A stretch of 64,000 nt of DNA, from NCBI RefSeq assembly GCF_001659605.2, contig NC_035171.2, positions 6,801,873-6,865,872 on the forward strand. Reading direction: 5' to 3'. Made by a program: the position numbers and the translations under genes. The stretch's first letter is position 1. Each line of letters begins with the position of its first letter. Shown here piece after piece: positions 32,063 to 42,927 of the stretch. Source of the stretch: Manihot esculenta. Lineage: Eukaryota; Streptophyta; Magnoliopsida; Malpighiales; Euphorbiaceae. Below the pieces are notes generated by a model that ran no database searches, was not told where the DNA came from, and saw only the letters and a list, made by a program, of their open reading frames with translations.

Positions 32063-35000
32063 CTATTCACTATCTACATCTAAGTCATCATTATTATTAT
32101 CATCATCATCATCATCTGCTTTTGTTGCTATTATAGTTTCATCTTCATCATTTTCTTCACCATCATCAATTTCAATAACATCACCAGTTGGATCATTTAA
32201 TTGTTGTATTGAATCATCAATTTCTCTAATAATGGCAGTGTGTTCCATTTCATCTTGTTGAAATAGTTCTTCAGCAGGTTGTGTATTTTCTTGTGTTGGA
32301 AGTTGAATTACAGAACGTGCTTTAACTTTTACAGTAGCCCACCATTCAATTTTATCTCGCTTTAGGCTAGGATATGGTGTGTATATCACTTGTATTGCTT
32401 GTACTCCCAGCACAAAAGGCTCGTATCTATTAAATGATCGTTTATGATTTACATCGATAAGTTTATATTTACTATGGACCTTTGTGCCTACATTTGGAGT
32501 GGGGTCAAACCAATTGCATTTAAAAAGTACAACTCGCTGGATTGGAAGACCTGGATACTCCAAACGTATAACTTCAAGCAATTGTCCATAGTAATTGCTC
32601 TCTTCGCTACTGTAATTTGACCCCTTAATACACACCCCACTGTTCATAGTTGCTCTACTTGCACAGTATGACTTTGATTGAAACTTATATCCATTGTATG
32701 ATGTCACACTTCGTAATGGTCCCTTTGCAAGCGATATGATAAACTTGTTGGATATATTGCTGCACGAATCATGAGCAAAGTTGTTGAACCATATAGCAAA
32801 TTCACTCTCCAATTTGATGTCAATCTGAGAATCATTGATTAACGAATCTTTTGAGTGCAGTTGATCAATGTAAATGCTGGAAAAACCTCAACTTAATTAG
32901 ATAAAGTAATTTAAAAAATAATATATAAATTACTTATTTACGATAACTTACTCAATGTAGGATTTCACTTCTGGACAATTTAATAATATGTACATTTGTG
33001 CTGCTTTATACTCATCCTCCATAAGGTATCTGGTTGTCCCTTTTCCTATTGGTCGACCGGACTGCATGAAAATTGATAGATTACCTTCATAATTTTCATT
33101 ACTTTCTGAAATGTCAACATTCCTTGGCACTTTTCGATGTCTAGTTTGGATATACGGCTCAAAGTAATGCGCACAAAATGAAGTTGCTTCTTCTACTAGG
33201 TGCGCATTACATATTGATCCCTCGACTCTAACTTTATTTTTGATATTATTCTTAAGCCGTCGCAGATATCTATAAAATATATGACCAACATTAGTAAACA
33301 TTATTAAATAACTTAATTAAAGTGAAATTAAAAGAACTTACCGTTCAAAAGGATACATCCACCGATATTGCACTGGACCTGCTAGCCATGCTTCATATGC
33401 TAGATGGACGGGGAGGTGTTCCATACAATCAAAGAAGTTTGGAGGGAAAACACGCTCAAACTTACATATGATCAAAGGAATTTCACCATGCAACTGCAAC
33501 ATATTACTCTCACTTATTGCGGTAGATGTTAATTCCCTAAAAAAATTACTCAACTCTGTTAAGGGCTGCCAAACATTTAAAGGAAGCAACTCACGAAATG
33601 CAATTGGCATAATCCGCTGCATGAAAACATGACAGTCATGACTCTTCATCCCAAACATCTTCAGCTTCTTCATATCAATACATCGCCCCATATTGGAAAC
33701 ATATCCATCGGGAAACTTGAGATTTTTCAGCCAATCACATAACACTTGCTTACTTTGCTTATCTAGAGTATAACAAGTTTTGGGATATCTCCCAGTGACT
33801 TGATCCATTTCCAACTCTGGCCGAACGCAGATCACATTGAGGTCCACCCTTGACTTAGCATTATCCTTTGTCTTTCCCTCAACACTCATTATAGTGTTAA
33901 TTATATTTTCAAAGAAATTTTTCTCAATGTGCATTACATCAAGATTGTGCCGAATTAAATTACTTTTCAAATACGGTAAATCCCAAAAGATACTTTTTTT
34001 TCGCCAACCGCATTACTTTGATAGACGGGAATTTATTTCAGCTGCATCTTCATCTATAACTCTCTTAAACCCCAATTCGTCAATCTATTTCAGTAATTCT
34101 TCACCGAAAATTGGTGGTTTAGCTTTCTTAGTAACAGATACATTCTTCCTAAAAGATGTTTTGTTTCTTCTAAAAGAATGGCTAGGAGGTAAAAATTTAC
34201 GATGATTATCAAACCATGATTGCTTACCTCCTCTTGTCAATGTGAACGCATCACTATCTTCCATGCAATAAGGACAAGCGGTCCGTCCTGCAGTGCTCCA
34301 TCCAGATAACATTGCATAAGCAGGAAAATCACTTATAGTCCACATTAAAGCAGCTCGCAAGTTGAAATTTTCTTTATTGAATGCATCATATGTTTCAACT
34401 CCATTCTCCCATAAATCTTTCAGCTTAGTTACTAGGAGTTGCAAGTACACATCCAACTTATCTTTTGGATTTCTAGGCCCTGGGACAAGTATAGTGAGAA
34501 ACATATACTCACCTTTCATGCATAACCATGGAGGTAATTTGTACGGTGTCAATATGACGGGCCATGATGAATATTGCTGACCAGATTGTCCAAAGGGTTG
34601 AAAACCATCGGTACACAGTCCTAGACGGACATTACGTTTCTCAGCACTGAAATGAGGCCAATTGTTATCAAAAGCTTTCCATGCATTCGAATCAGATGGA
34701 TGATGCATTAAATCATCATCAGTCCCATGAGTGGCATGCCAAGTCATATCCTTAGCTGTAGCATTAGATGCGTACAACCTTTGTAGTCTAGGTGTGATTG
34801 GCATGTAATACATTTTACTATAAGCAACTTGGGTTTTACTAGAGCTCTGGCCATCTCGCAATCATTTGTACCTCGGATGATCACACACCTTACACCTGAG
34901 CAATTCATTATCCTCACCCCAATAAATCATACAATCATTTAAGCAACTATGAATCTTCTGAATTGGTAATCCCAAGCCTTCAAGTAATTTCTTTGTAGAG

Positions 35001-35624
35001 TAGAAATTATCAGTAAATAAATTATCAATAGGTAAAATTTCTTTGATGAATTGACAAATATTGTCAAAGCAACGTTCAGACAAATGATGTTCAGATTTGA
35101 TATTCAATATCCTTGCCACAGCTGACAGTTGCAAATGATTTTCACAACCTGGCCACAATTCCTGATTAGCAGCTGCCAACATGTCATACAATCTTTGAAT
35201 AGATTGGTTTGAAGGCTCATTACTTATTGATGGGGAGAAACTAGGCTCTGCTGCATCTGCAACTAGTTGCTCATAAGCATTAGAGAACTCACCATGTTGA
35301 TATTCCACATTGCAAAGTGTTGTCAGTCAAATCATTACTTCTTTTATGGATCACATTGTAGTTTTGAATTTCGCCATGCAAATACCATACATAATAGTCT
35401 CTAACAAACCCATATTTCATTAGATGAAACCTAACTGTATTCTCATCTTCAAAACTGCGATTTTGGCACTTAAATCGATTACATGGACACCTAATTAGTT
35501 CTCCATTCAAACAGTCTGGAAACTGTTTGGCAGCTGATATGAATTCATTTAATCCTTCAAGGAATAAAGGATTTAGTAGACCATCTTTTAGTCTTGCATA
35601 CATCCAACCTCTATCAGAATGCAT
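32063..35624 (-). pseudogene. TNP2-like CACTA transposase gene, broken
   Basis: Begins at ATG 35,624 with a transposase-associated domain (GWMYARLKDGLLNP, CPCNRFKCQN). An apparent one-base frameshift near 35,310 leads to the next piece (GEFSNAYEQLV, CLNDCMIYWGEDNELLRC). The Transposase_21 (TNP2) domain follows (LGLCTDGFQPFGQSGQQYSS, GRTACPYCMED), then LDVMHIEKNFFENI, a DUF4218-type region (VHLAYEAWLAGPVQYRWMYP) and a DUF4216-type region (FGVQ-like KCNWFDP). The acidic tail ends DVDSE. Two short introns are clear: 33,270-33,341 (GTAAGT...TATAG) and 32,877-32,951 (GTAAGT...CCAG). In-frame stops at 34,862-34,864 (TGA), 34,085-34,087 (TAG) and 34,013-34,015 (TAA) inactivate it. All lie in phase, as expected of point decay after insertion. 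Confidence 0.88.
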
Positions 35625-37780
35625 ATTGTACCTATTGTACCTAGAAAAGAGTTGGTCATAACGGTCAAAACGACATCCTCATCTAAAAAGAACTAAATTG
35701 ATATGTACTTGTATTTAAGTAATATAATTTGAAAAAAAAAATAATTTCATCCGGAAATCTGCTAAGAAAATGAGAAAGGAGAAGCCTTTTTTAAAGGAGT
35801 GAAACAGAAGCTAAGAGTTATTGATCTAATTGGGAGATCTGTGGTGGTTCTGCTATATATGGTTTATTTTTGTGTCATGGGCGGATCATTTTTGCATATT
35901 GAATTTCAATCACAATCTAAGTTATTGAAGGATGACTATATCAATTAATTCATCCAACCAAAGAAAATGACTATCAATTTGAAAGTTGACGAAGACAAAG
36001 AGAAGCTCCCTTCAACTCAACCAGACTAGGAAAATCTACAAAGTTCAATATACCTTGTGTCCATTTGATTAAACTTTTGTCACTACAAAACCAGGAAAAT
36101 CTACCAAGTCTGATATACTTTGAGTTCATTTGACTACACTTCATCTAAATAATCAAGTGAAAATAAAATGTAACTACCATGAAATATTTTTAAATTTAAG
36201 GAAGAGGTGACCATAAGCCTTGTTATCAGCACCTCCAAAATAAACATTCAGTCGAGACAATGACCGACATCAAACTTACCCAAATTAGTCAATTTAAGTC
36301 TTTACAGTTACCATCGGTCTTCAAATGTTCATACAACGTTGTGTCACAGAATATGAATTGAACATTTAGCATCCATTTGTTTCACATAAAACATCTTCCA
36401 AAAAAATATTTTTCACATTTCCTAAGATTCGAAACATTCAAAAAAATTAGTTAATGGAAAATATTTTTCTGGTGAAAGAAAAAATTAACTATTTTAAGGA
36501 AAATGACTTCTTTTTAAAAAGAGTCATTTTCTGTACTTTTGACAATTTTATTAACACATCTATATATTAATTTATTAATATATTTTATTTTTAAATTAAA
36601 ATTAAAAATTAAAAAATAAGTTTGTTTTTGAGAAAATATTTGTTTCCGGAACCTTAATACATTTCACTCAAAGAAAAATTAAAATTTCATTTTTTTTATC
36701 AGAATGGTTTAAACACTCATTTTAAAAAGATTCCAAGAGATACTTTACACAAGATTTCAAGAAATCCTTTAAACATGACAATTATTTCAACATCCCACCA
36801 GAAAAAGAAAAGTTCAAAATATTTAATGAATTGGAAATCGAGTTTTTTTTTTCAATATTTGGAATAATCATTGAAAATTTAATTCAATTATGGAGTAACT
36901 TATCATTGTGTCGAATTTTTTAAATTTTAATTTAGCTTTTAGAATTTTTAATGAAAGACATATTGCTCAAAATATCATTCTTCTATATTTAATTTCAGAA
37001 GACCTTAATATTTCTTCTAGTTATCAGTTTTATGGATTTTCTTCAAAAGCTACTGGAATCACGAAAAACAGCCACAACAAAGACCAACCAACCATCCAAA
37101 GCATTAAACAGAAAGAGTGCAAATAAATTCACTTGATGAAAAATTCACAACAAGAATGCACAACAAGGAATAATGAAAATAGCAAACAGCAAGAAAACAA
37201 AACATTATAATCACACAAAAAAATTTAACAACTCATTTCAATAATCTCACATTAACATATCAATAAAATTCAACAACCCATTTCAATAATTTACACAAAA
37301 AAGAGAGCATTTGAAATCACAATCTCAAAATTAATTCAAACATGTAGTGACTGGACCAGCGGATGAGGCAAAAATCAGCAGAGGCGTGATTGAAGATGAG
37401 GAGCAGCACCGGACATCAGAAGGACTGGACCAGCGGATGCGCCGATGAGAATTAGATGATGCAGCAACGATGACCAAAGGGAGCAGCGGAGGAAAAAGAA
37501 GAACCAACCACTACCAGTGGACGCAGCAGCGGCGTGACTGAGGACGAGGAGCAGCACCGAATGGCAGACGGACTGGACCGACGGAAGCAACGACGACGAC
37601 CAGAGGGAGCGGTGGCGGAAATAGAAGAAGCAGCCACCACCAGCGGACGCAGCAACGTCGTTGACAGCGGGAAGAAAGGTTTTGGAAAATTTTGTTCAAA
37701 TGCCGGGAAAGGAGAAGTCAATTTGTGTGATTGAGAAAGGGAAAATACATGATTCCATATATTAGGGATTTCAATTTTAG
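35625..37780. other. CACTA element, region upstream of the transposase genes
   Basis: About 2.1 kb of AT-rich sequence on the promoter side, without a supported gene. A GC-rich stretch at 37,360-37,690 holds imperfect repeats of GAGGAGCAGCACCG...GACTGGACC (about 37,397 and 37,537). It may be a 5' untranslated or promoter segment. Confidence 0.6.
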
Positions 37781-38063
37781 TAATGGACACATCCGTTACT
37801 AAATTTAACTTCTGTAACAGATAGTTTATCCGTTACTAAATAACTGAATAGAAAACAATTTAGTAACAGATTTGTTCATCCGTTACTAATTTTGGGCCCA
37901 TTGAACCAATTCTGTAACAAATATGTATCCGTTACAGAATTTAGTAACGGATTAATAACGGATTATTTAATCTGTTACTATTGTTGTTCTTTACATGATA
38001 TCCGTTATTAATCCGTTACTAATCAGTAACAGAAATTTTCCGTTACTATTTTTCGTTACTATT
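37781..38063. repeat. Subterminal repeats, right end of CACTA element
   Basis: Repeated ATCCGTTACTAA and TTAGTAACGGATT motifs, the counterpart of the left subterminal region. Confidence 0.85.
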
Positions 38064-38082
38064 CCGATAAATTTTTGTAGTG

Positions 38083-38443
38083 CTCCTCTTTCTTCATCTT
38101 CTTCATCGGTTCTTCCTCCTCTTCTTCTTCTTTAGTTTTTCTTTTTCTTTTTCTTCTTTTTCTTCTTATTATTCTTCTTTAAGGAGGAGGAGAATGTGAT
38201 TCTTCTTCTTCTTCTTCTTCTTCTCCTTCTTCTTCTCCTTCATTATCATCTTCTTCTTTTTTTTTTTTTCTTTTTTTGAGGAGGAAGAAGAGGAGGAAAG
38301 AGAGGCTATTTCATTGACGGAAAGAAACGATAAAGACATTTTAATAGATATGGGGAAAGATAAGAACGTTTTAATATATTTTTGAAAATATATAGATTGA
38401 CTTGCTAATAATAATAATATTTAAAAACTAAATAAGAGATTTT
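38083..38443. mobile_element. MITE-like element, right part, with TTC-rich core
   Basis: Starts with a CTT/TTC-rich core (38,083-38,290), followed by GGCTATTTCATTGACGGAAAG, then AACGATAAAGACATTTTAATAG and ending AACTAAATAAGAGATTT. This is the inverted partner of 29,534-29,676. Confidence 0.75.
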
Positions 38444-38499
38444 ATTTAAGGGCAAAATTAAATTTAAAAATTCTCTCTTATTTTTTATTTATTTTTAAT

Positions 38500-38630
38500 G
38501 GAAAAAAGAACGAAAAAACTGTTTCATTGATGGATAGAAAAGATAAAAATGTTTTAATAAATTTTTAAAAATATAAGAAATTGACTTATTAATAATAGTA
38601 ATATTCAGAGACTAAATAGTAAATCTTTCT
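38500..38630. repeat. Partial second copy of the MITE arm
   Basis: Contains CTGTTTCATTGATGGATAG, GTTTTAATAAATTTTTAAAA and TATTCAGAGACTAAATAG, a diverged copy of the same arm. Confidence 0.65.
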
Positions 38631-39572
38631 AAAAATAATATGAAATTCAATGTTTAAATTTCAATATATTACTTAGTTTAACGTTTATTAAATTTATTTT
38701 CATATAAAAATTGAATTTGTATTAAACTAACCTTATTGGAAATTTAGATGGCATGATGTGCTCCAAGTTAAGGACATTAAGTTTTTTGTTTTCGAAGGTT
38801 AAGGACATTAAGTTGGTAGGTATATGACCTATCAAAAATGTAAAATATAATAATATAATTATTACTTTATTAAAATTTAATTCAATAATTTTTGTTTAAT
38901 TAATAAAATTTAATGATAAATTTAACAACGCATAATGAAAATAATTTTTACATTCATAAATTTAATTTAATGATAAATTTATATTTAAATAAATAGAAAA
39001 GAGTTTAGATTCTATTTTTTTATCTTTAATTTTTAATTTAAAAATAAAAATAATTTTCATGCATGATAATACATTAAAGTTAAAATTATTCTTAATGGAA
39101 TAGAAAGTTATTTGAAGGGAAAAGAAATATTTGTTATAATTCTAAATTAAAAATATGAATGTTATTTGACATTAAAAGAGAAAACAAAAAAAGAAGAGGA
39201 AGAAAGGACACTTGGCGAGCATGAGTATGTTCCCCTAACGTCTAGTATTGTGTAGAGGACACGTGTTGACTGCCAACTTCATTAACACAAATGATTGATT
39301 GGACACGTGGTTGCCACACAAAACTATTCTGCTTCTACACGTATGAGCTGATTCATGGAATGATTGAATTTTACCATCCGACCAACTTCTTGTTTAGGAT
39401 AAATATAATTGAATTCACCCCTCCCTTTTTTCTTTTCTTTTTTTTTTTTTAAATATCTCTTTAATTAAAAAAAAGCATTTATATAAACTATTTAATTTAA
39501 TTTTATGTAATTTACTATAAATATTTAAAATAATAATTATAAAATTAATTTATCACGTCTGCTAATTCTCTC
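38631..39572. other. AT-rich intergenic sequence
   Basis: No gene seen. The last part before 39,673 is probably the promoter of the next gene (ACACGTGTTGAC near 39,258 and GGACACGTGGTT near 39,300 are G-box-like). Confidence 0.5.
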
Positions 39573-39582
39573 TATATATAAT
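39573..39582 (+). promoter_or_regulatory. Probable TATA box of the 39,673 gene
   Basis: TATATATAAT about 95 bases before the ATG, in an otherwise suitable promoter position. Confidence 0.45.
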
Positions 39583-39672
39583 GGTGAATCCCTGTACAGC
39601 TTAACCAACCAACCCAAGTGAATTTCCCTGTGCTGTTGATCTGGATTCTTCCATTCCACTTGAACGGAAACC

Positions 39673-40144
39673 ATGTCTTCTATTCTCAGCTTAAACTCTC
39701 AATCTGTTATCTTAGCCACTGCCATGGTGGTTTCAAGCACTGTTCTGTTTCTTGCTTTTTCTAAGCATAAGACTTCCAGGAATCAAGAGTCGCAATCTCC
39801 TGTTCAAAATCTACGCTCTTGCTTATGTTCAGGTACCTGGCTTTTCTTTGATTTTAATTTTCTCGGCTTCTTTCTCTTTTGCAGAGATTTATTGCTCTTG
39901 TTTGTTGTTTGCAGAGGGGAAGAAAAGGGACAGCAAGAAGAAGAAGAAGAAGAAAAGAGTGAAATTTGCAGAGAATGTGAAGGATACGAAAGGGAACGGA
40001 GAAGAATACAGAAGGGAGAAGAAGAAGGAGAATTCAATTACAAGAAGTGATAGAATCTGCAGAAACGAAATCCCACCCAATAGAATTGCTCTCTACAATG
40101 GAATTTTGAGGGATCGATTACACAGAATGGAATGTTCATGTTAA
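39673..40144 (+). CDS. Small N-anchored basic protein, conserved plant family of unknown function (two exons)
   Basis: Exons 39,673-39,832 and 39,915-40,144, intron with GTACCT donor and TTTGCAG acceptor; the product is about 129 residues. The N-terminus MSSILSLNSQSVILATAMVV continues as a hydrophobic segment (about residues 8-29), which looks like a signal anchor. The exon joint gives Glu-Gly-Lys. The C-terminal part has a lysine cluster (DSKKKKKKKRVKFAENVKDT), then IPPNRIALYNGILRDR and the end HRMECSC. The KKVRFAE-like and IPxNRxALYxGILRDR motifs look conserved in plants as I recall, but I know no function. Likely a membrane-anchored protein with a basic tail facing the cytosol. The start is the first ATG after the TATA box. 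Confidence 0.75.
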
Positions 40145-41084
40145 GCTAATAATTTTCATTTTTTTTTTTTTAAAGGGTGTAAATATTAGAGCTTTGTCCA
40201 AATTATGATTTTTTTTTAATGGAAAATTTGGGCAAAGTGCTCTGCTCAGGTTTTTTTTTGGTGGAATTTCAGCCTTGAATTATTCTTTTTATTTTTTATT
40301 TTTTTTCCACTGATAATATTATTTTTGGTTGGTGGATGTCCAAATTTTGAAAATATTAAGTTCTGCATATTATTATTTTTGAAAGAAAAGTCAATTCCAC
40401 ATATTTATTATGGCTTGGTGAAAAATAAGGAAAAAAAATAAAAATATTTTCTAACCTCACTTGTTTGGGAAGAAGGAAAATAAAAGAGAGAGAGAGAAAA
40501 TAAGTAAGGAAAATATTACGTGACACCCTCAAGCAACTTCCTCCATAAAATGAATAATAATTTAATGAAATTAGATTTTTATTTTTATAATAATTTATTT
40601 TAATAATAAATAAAAGAAAAAAAAAGATATTTTACTATTAAAAAACTGCTTTGCTTTTTTTTTTTTTTTTCTAAACATCCAAACAGAGAAATAATAATAT
40701 AATAATATTTTTTTTTTTTGCTTTTAGAGTGAAAATAAAGAAAAAAATGTAATTTTATTTTAAATTTACATATACACCCCTACTTAAACAATAAAAAAAT
40801 GGAAAGTGTAATGGTAAATTTATAAATATATCACTATTTTCTTTCTATTTTATCTCCTTCCAAACAATGAAAAATAAATATATTTAATTTTTCTTCCATT
40901 TTTTATTAATCAAAACAAAAAAAAAACAATTTTTTTTATTTTCTTTCTCTCTAAAAAATTATCTAATCAAAATATTAATTTTGATTTAAAATTAAACTGA
41001 ACTAAATAAATTAAAAATTAAAATTTTAATATTTATAAAAATTACGATTGAATTATTTTTATTAAAAATTTAATTGAATCGAAG

Positions 41085-41345
41085 CGGTCTACTTCGATTT
41101 GATTAATTTTAACTTTTAATAATTTTTTTTATTTTTTATTCTTTATTTTTAATATTTTAAAATTTAATTAGAATATTTTAATTTTAATATAATCTAATTT
41201 TTATATTATTAAAAATAATACACCATTATCACTAATCCGTTCGGTTTAATTTTTTAATTTTTTATTAAAATTAAATCGAATTAAAATAATTAAAATTTTT
41301 AAAATTAAAAATCGAATCAAACCGAAATAAATAAAACACTGAATT
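41085..41345. repeat. AT-rich MITE-like repeat (first copy)
   Basis: Contains CACTAATCCGTTCGGTTTAA and ends ATCGAATCAAACCGAAATAA. Much of it is the reverse complement of 58,660-58,900, so both are copies of one family. Confidence 0.6.
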
Positions 41346-41689
41346 AAAATTTTAAATTAATTTAATTTAATTAAACTTTTCAATTCGAATACATTGCTTG
41401 GGTAAGCAAAAAGTCAACAACTCCATCAAGGAAATAATAGAAATCAGAAAAAGAAAACAAAATGGAAGTGGGGATAAGGAATAATAGATAAGGAGAGAAA
41501 TCAAGAGAAAAGGATATTTGAAAGTGGGAAACTAGATTTTCATGGATTAGAATTTCACATGAAGCATCTTGATATTCATAGTGCTATTCAAAGATTTGAC
41601 CTTTATCAATGAAGAATGCATCATTCTGATTTCAAATGAAAAAAATAAATTAAATTAATTAAAAAATTCAGTTTAATTTTTTATTTTTT

Positions 41690-41900
41690 TAACTGATTTA
41701 ATTTTTATTTTTAAAATTTTTAATTATTTTAATTCGATTTAATTTTAATATAAAAAAATGATAAAATCAAATTGAATTGATTATTAATTTAATATATTAG
41801 TTTTAATAATATATATATTAGACTATAATCAATAATAAAATATTTTAAATTCAACTCATCAAATCGAATTAAATTAAATCAGTTCGATTCAAATTAATTA
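41690..41900. repeat. AT-rich MITE-like repeat (second, partial copy)
   Basis: Shares AATTCGATTTAATTTTAATA and CATCAAATCGAATTAAAT pieces with the repeat at 58,600-59,050. The borders are vague. Confidence 0.4.
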
Positions 41901-42758
41901 TTAATAAAAATATTAATAAAAATAATTGTTAATTAATTGAGATTTATCATTTATACATCGGTAAAAAAATACATAAATTTAATTGGAGAAATTATACCAT
42001 GAATACATAAATTTTAAATTCTTTGAATTCTCAATTTAAATTGCATGATCATAAATTATGTTAAATTAAATTTTTATAATTCATAAATTAAATTCTTATT
42101 ATTACATATAAGTGAGATTTTTGTTAAAATAAAATTAAAGTTGAAGGATTTTTTTGGTAATGAAATGAAATTGAGGGATCAACATGAAATTACTCTTAAA
42201 ATTAAATAATCATATGAAATCACTCTTAAAATTAGAGACTGATAAAAAAAACAAGAAAGTAAAAAAAATGACAGAAAATAAAAGAAATTTTATTCATCAC
42301 ACTTGTTTGGATGGCAGAAAAATGGTCGAGAAAAATACAATATGAAAGTAATTTATGAGAAAATAAATAGTAAATAATATAATTTAATTTTTACAACAAT
42401 TTATATTAATTCAAAAATTAAACGGTAAAATAACTATTTGACCACTTAAAAGGTAACTTTTCTCTTTTATTTTCTTGAGGAAATTTTTTTCCTTCTTATT
42501 TTCATCTTTCTTCCTAAAATGGTTTTCCAAACATGGTGTAGAAGTGATTGTCGAGCAGCCAGTCAATAGAAGAGGACGAGGAGGCAAAGAGAACCCAAAC
42601 AAAAAATCAGAATCAGTTGCTGCTTCCATCACTAGAGAGAGACAACACAGTAAGAAAAAAAAAAAAAACTTTGTTTACTCAGTTTCTACCCATTTATACG
42701 GCTCACAGAAACAGGGGTAAACCATTATCTTTCTCTTATTTTATTCTCTCTGTCTCTC

Positions 42759-42790
42759 ACCCACACCCACACCCACACCCACACCCACTC
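42759..42790 (+). repeat. (CCCACA)n microsatellite in the 5' leader
   Basis: Five CCCACA units followed by CTCACAG, in the likely 5' untranslated leader of the next gene, after a CT-rich stretch. Confidence 0.8.
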
Positions 42791-42927
42791 ACAGTTTCAT
42801 ATTCAGCTTCCTCTTTCGGGGGTTCTTTTGTCCTTGTTTTCTGGAATTGGTTTCTCTGGGAATTAGCTTTCCCTTGAAATTCCATCTTGCAAGATCTGAT
42901 ACACCTGTTAGCTTGTTCATTTACTGC

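Larger units (their letters stand above)
29677..38082 (-). mobile_element. Complete CACTA (En/Spm) transposon, two broken genes
   Basis: 8,406 bp bounded by CACTATAAAAATTTATCGG (29,677) and CCGATAAATTTTTGTAGTG (ending 38,082), inverted repeats of 19 bp with one mismatch. The trinucleotide CTC flanks both sides (29,674-29,676; 38,083-38,085), the 3-bp duplication expected for CACTA elements. Subterminal regions (29,698-30,055 and 37,780-38,063) are filled with TAGTAACGGAT / ATCCGTTACTA repeats, likely sites for the TNPA-type protein. Both genes lie on the minus strand, so the promoter side is the right end. It could move only with help, since both genes carry stops. Confidence 0.93.
40145..42700. 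other. AT-rich intergenic DNA with MITE relics
   Basis: About 2.5 kb, strongly AT-rich, no gene supported. It contains repeats with CGGTTCGGTTT-like pieces at 41,085-41,340 and 41,690-41,900. Confidence 0.6.

Noticed and set aside
37375..37790. Protein gene near the right end of the CACTA element
   Set aside because: Low-complexity frames in several phases over a GC-rich repeat; no splice-supported continuation to the transposase genes was found.
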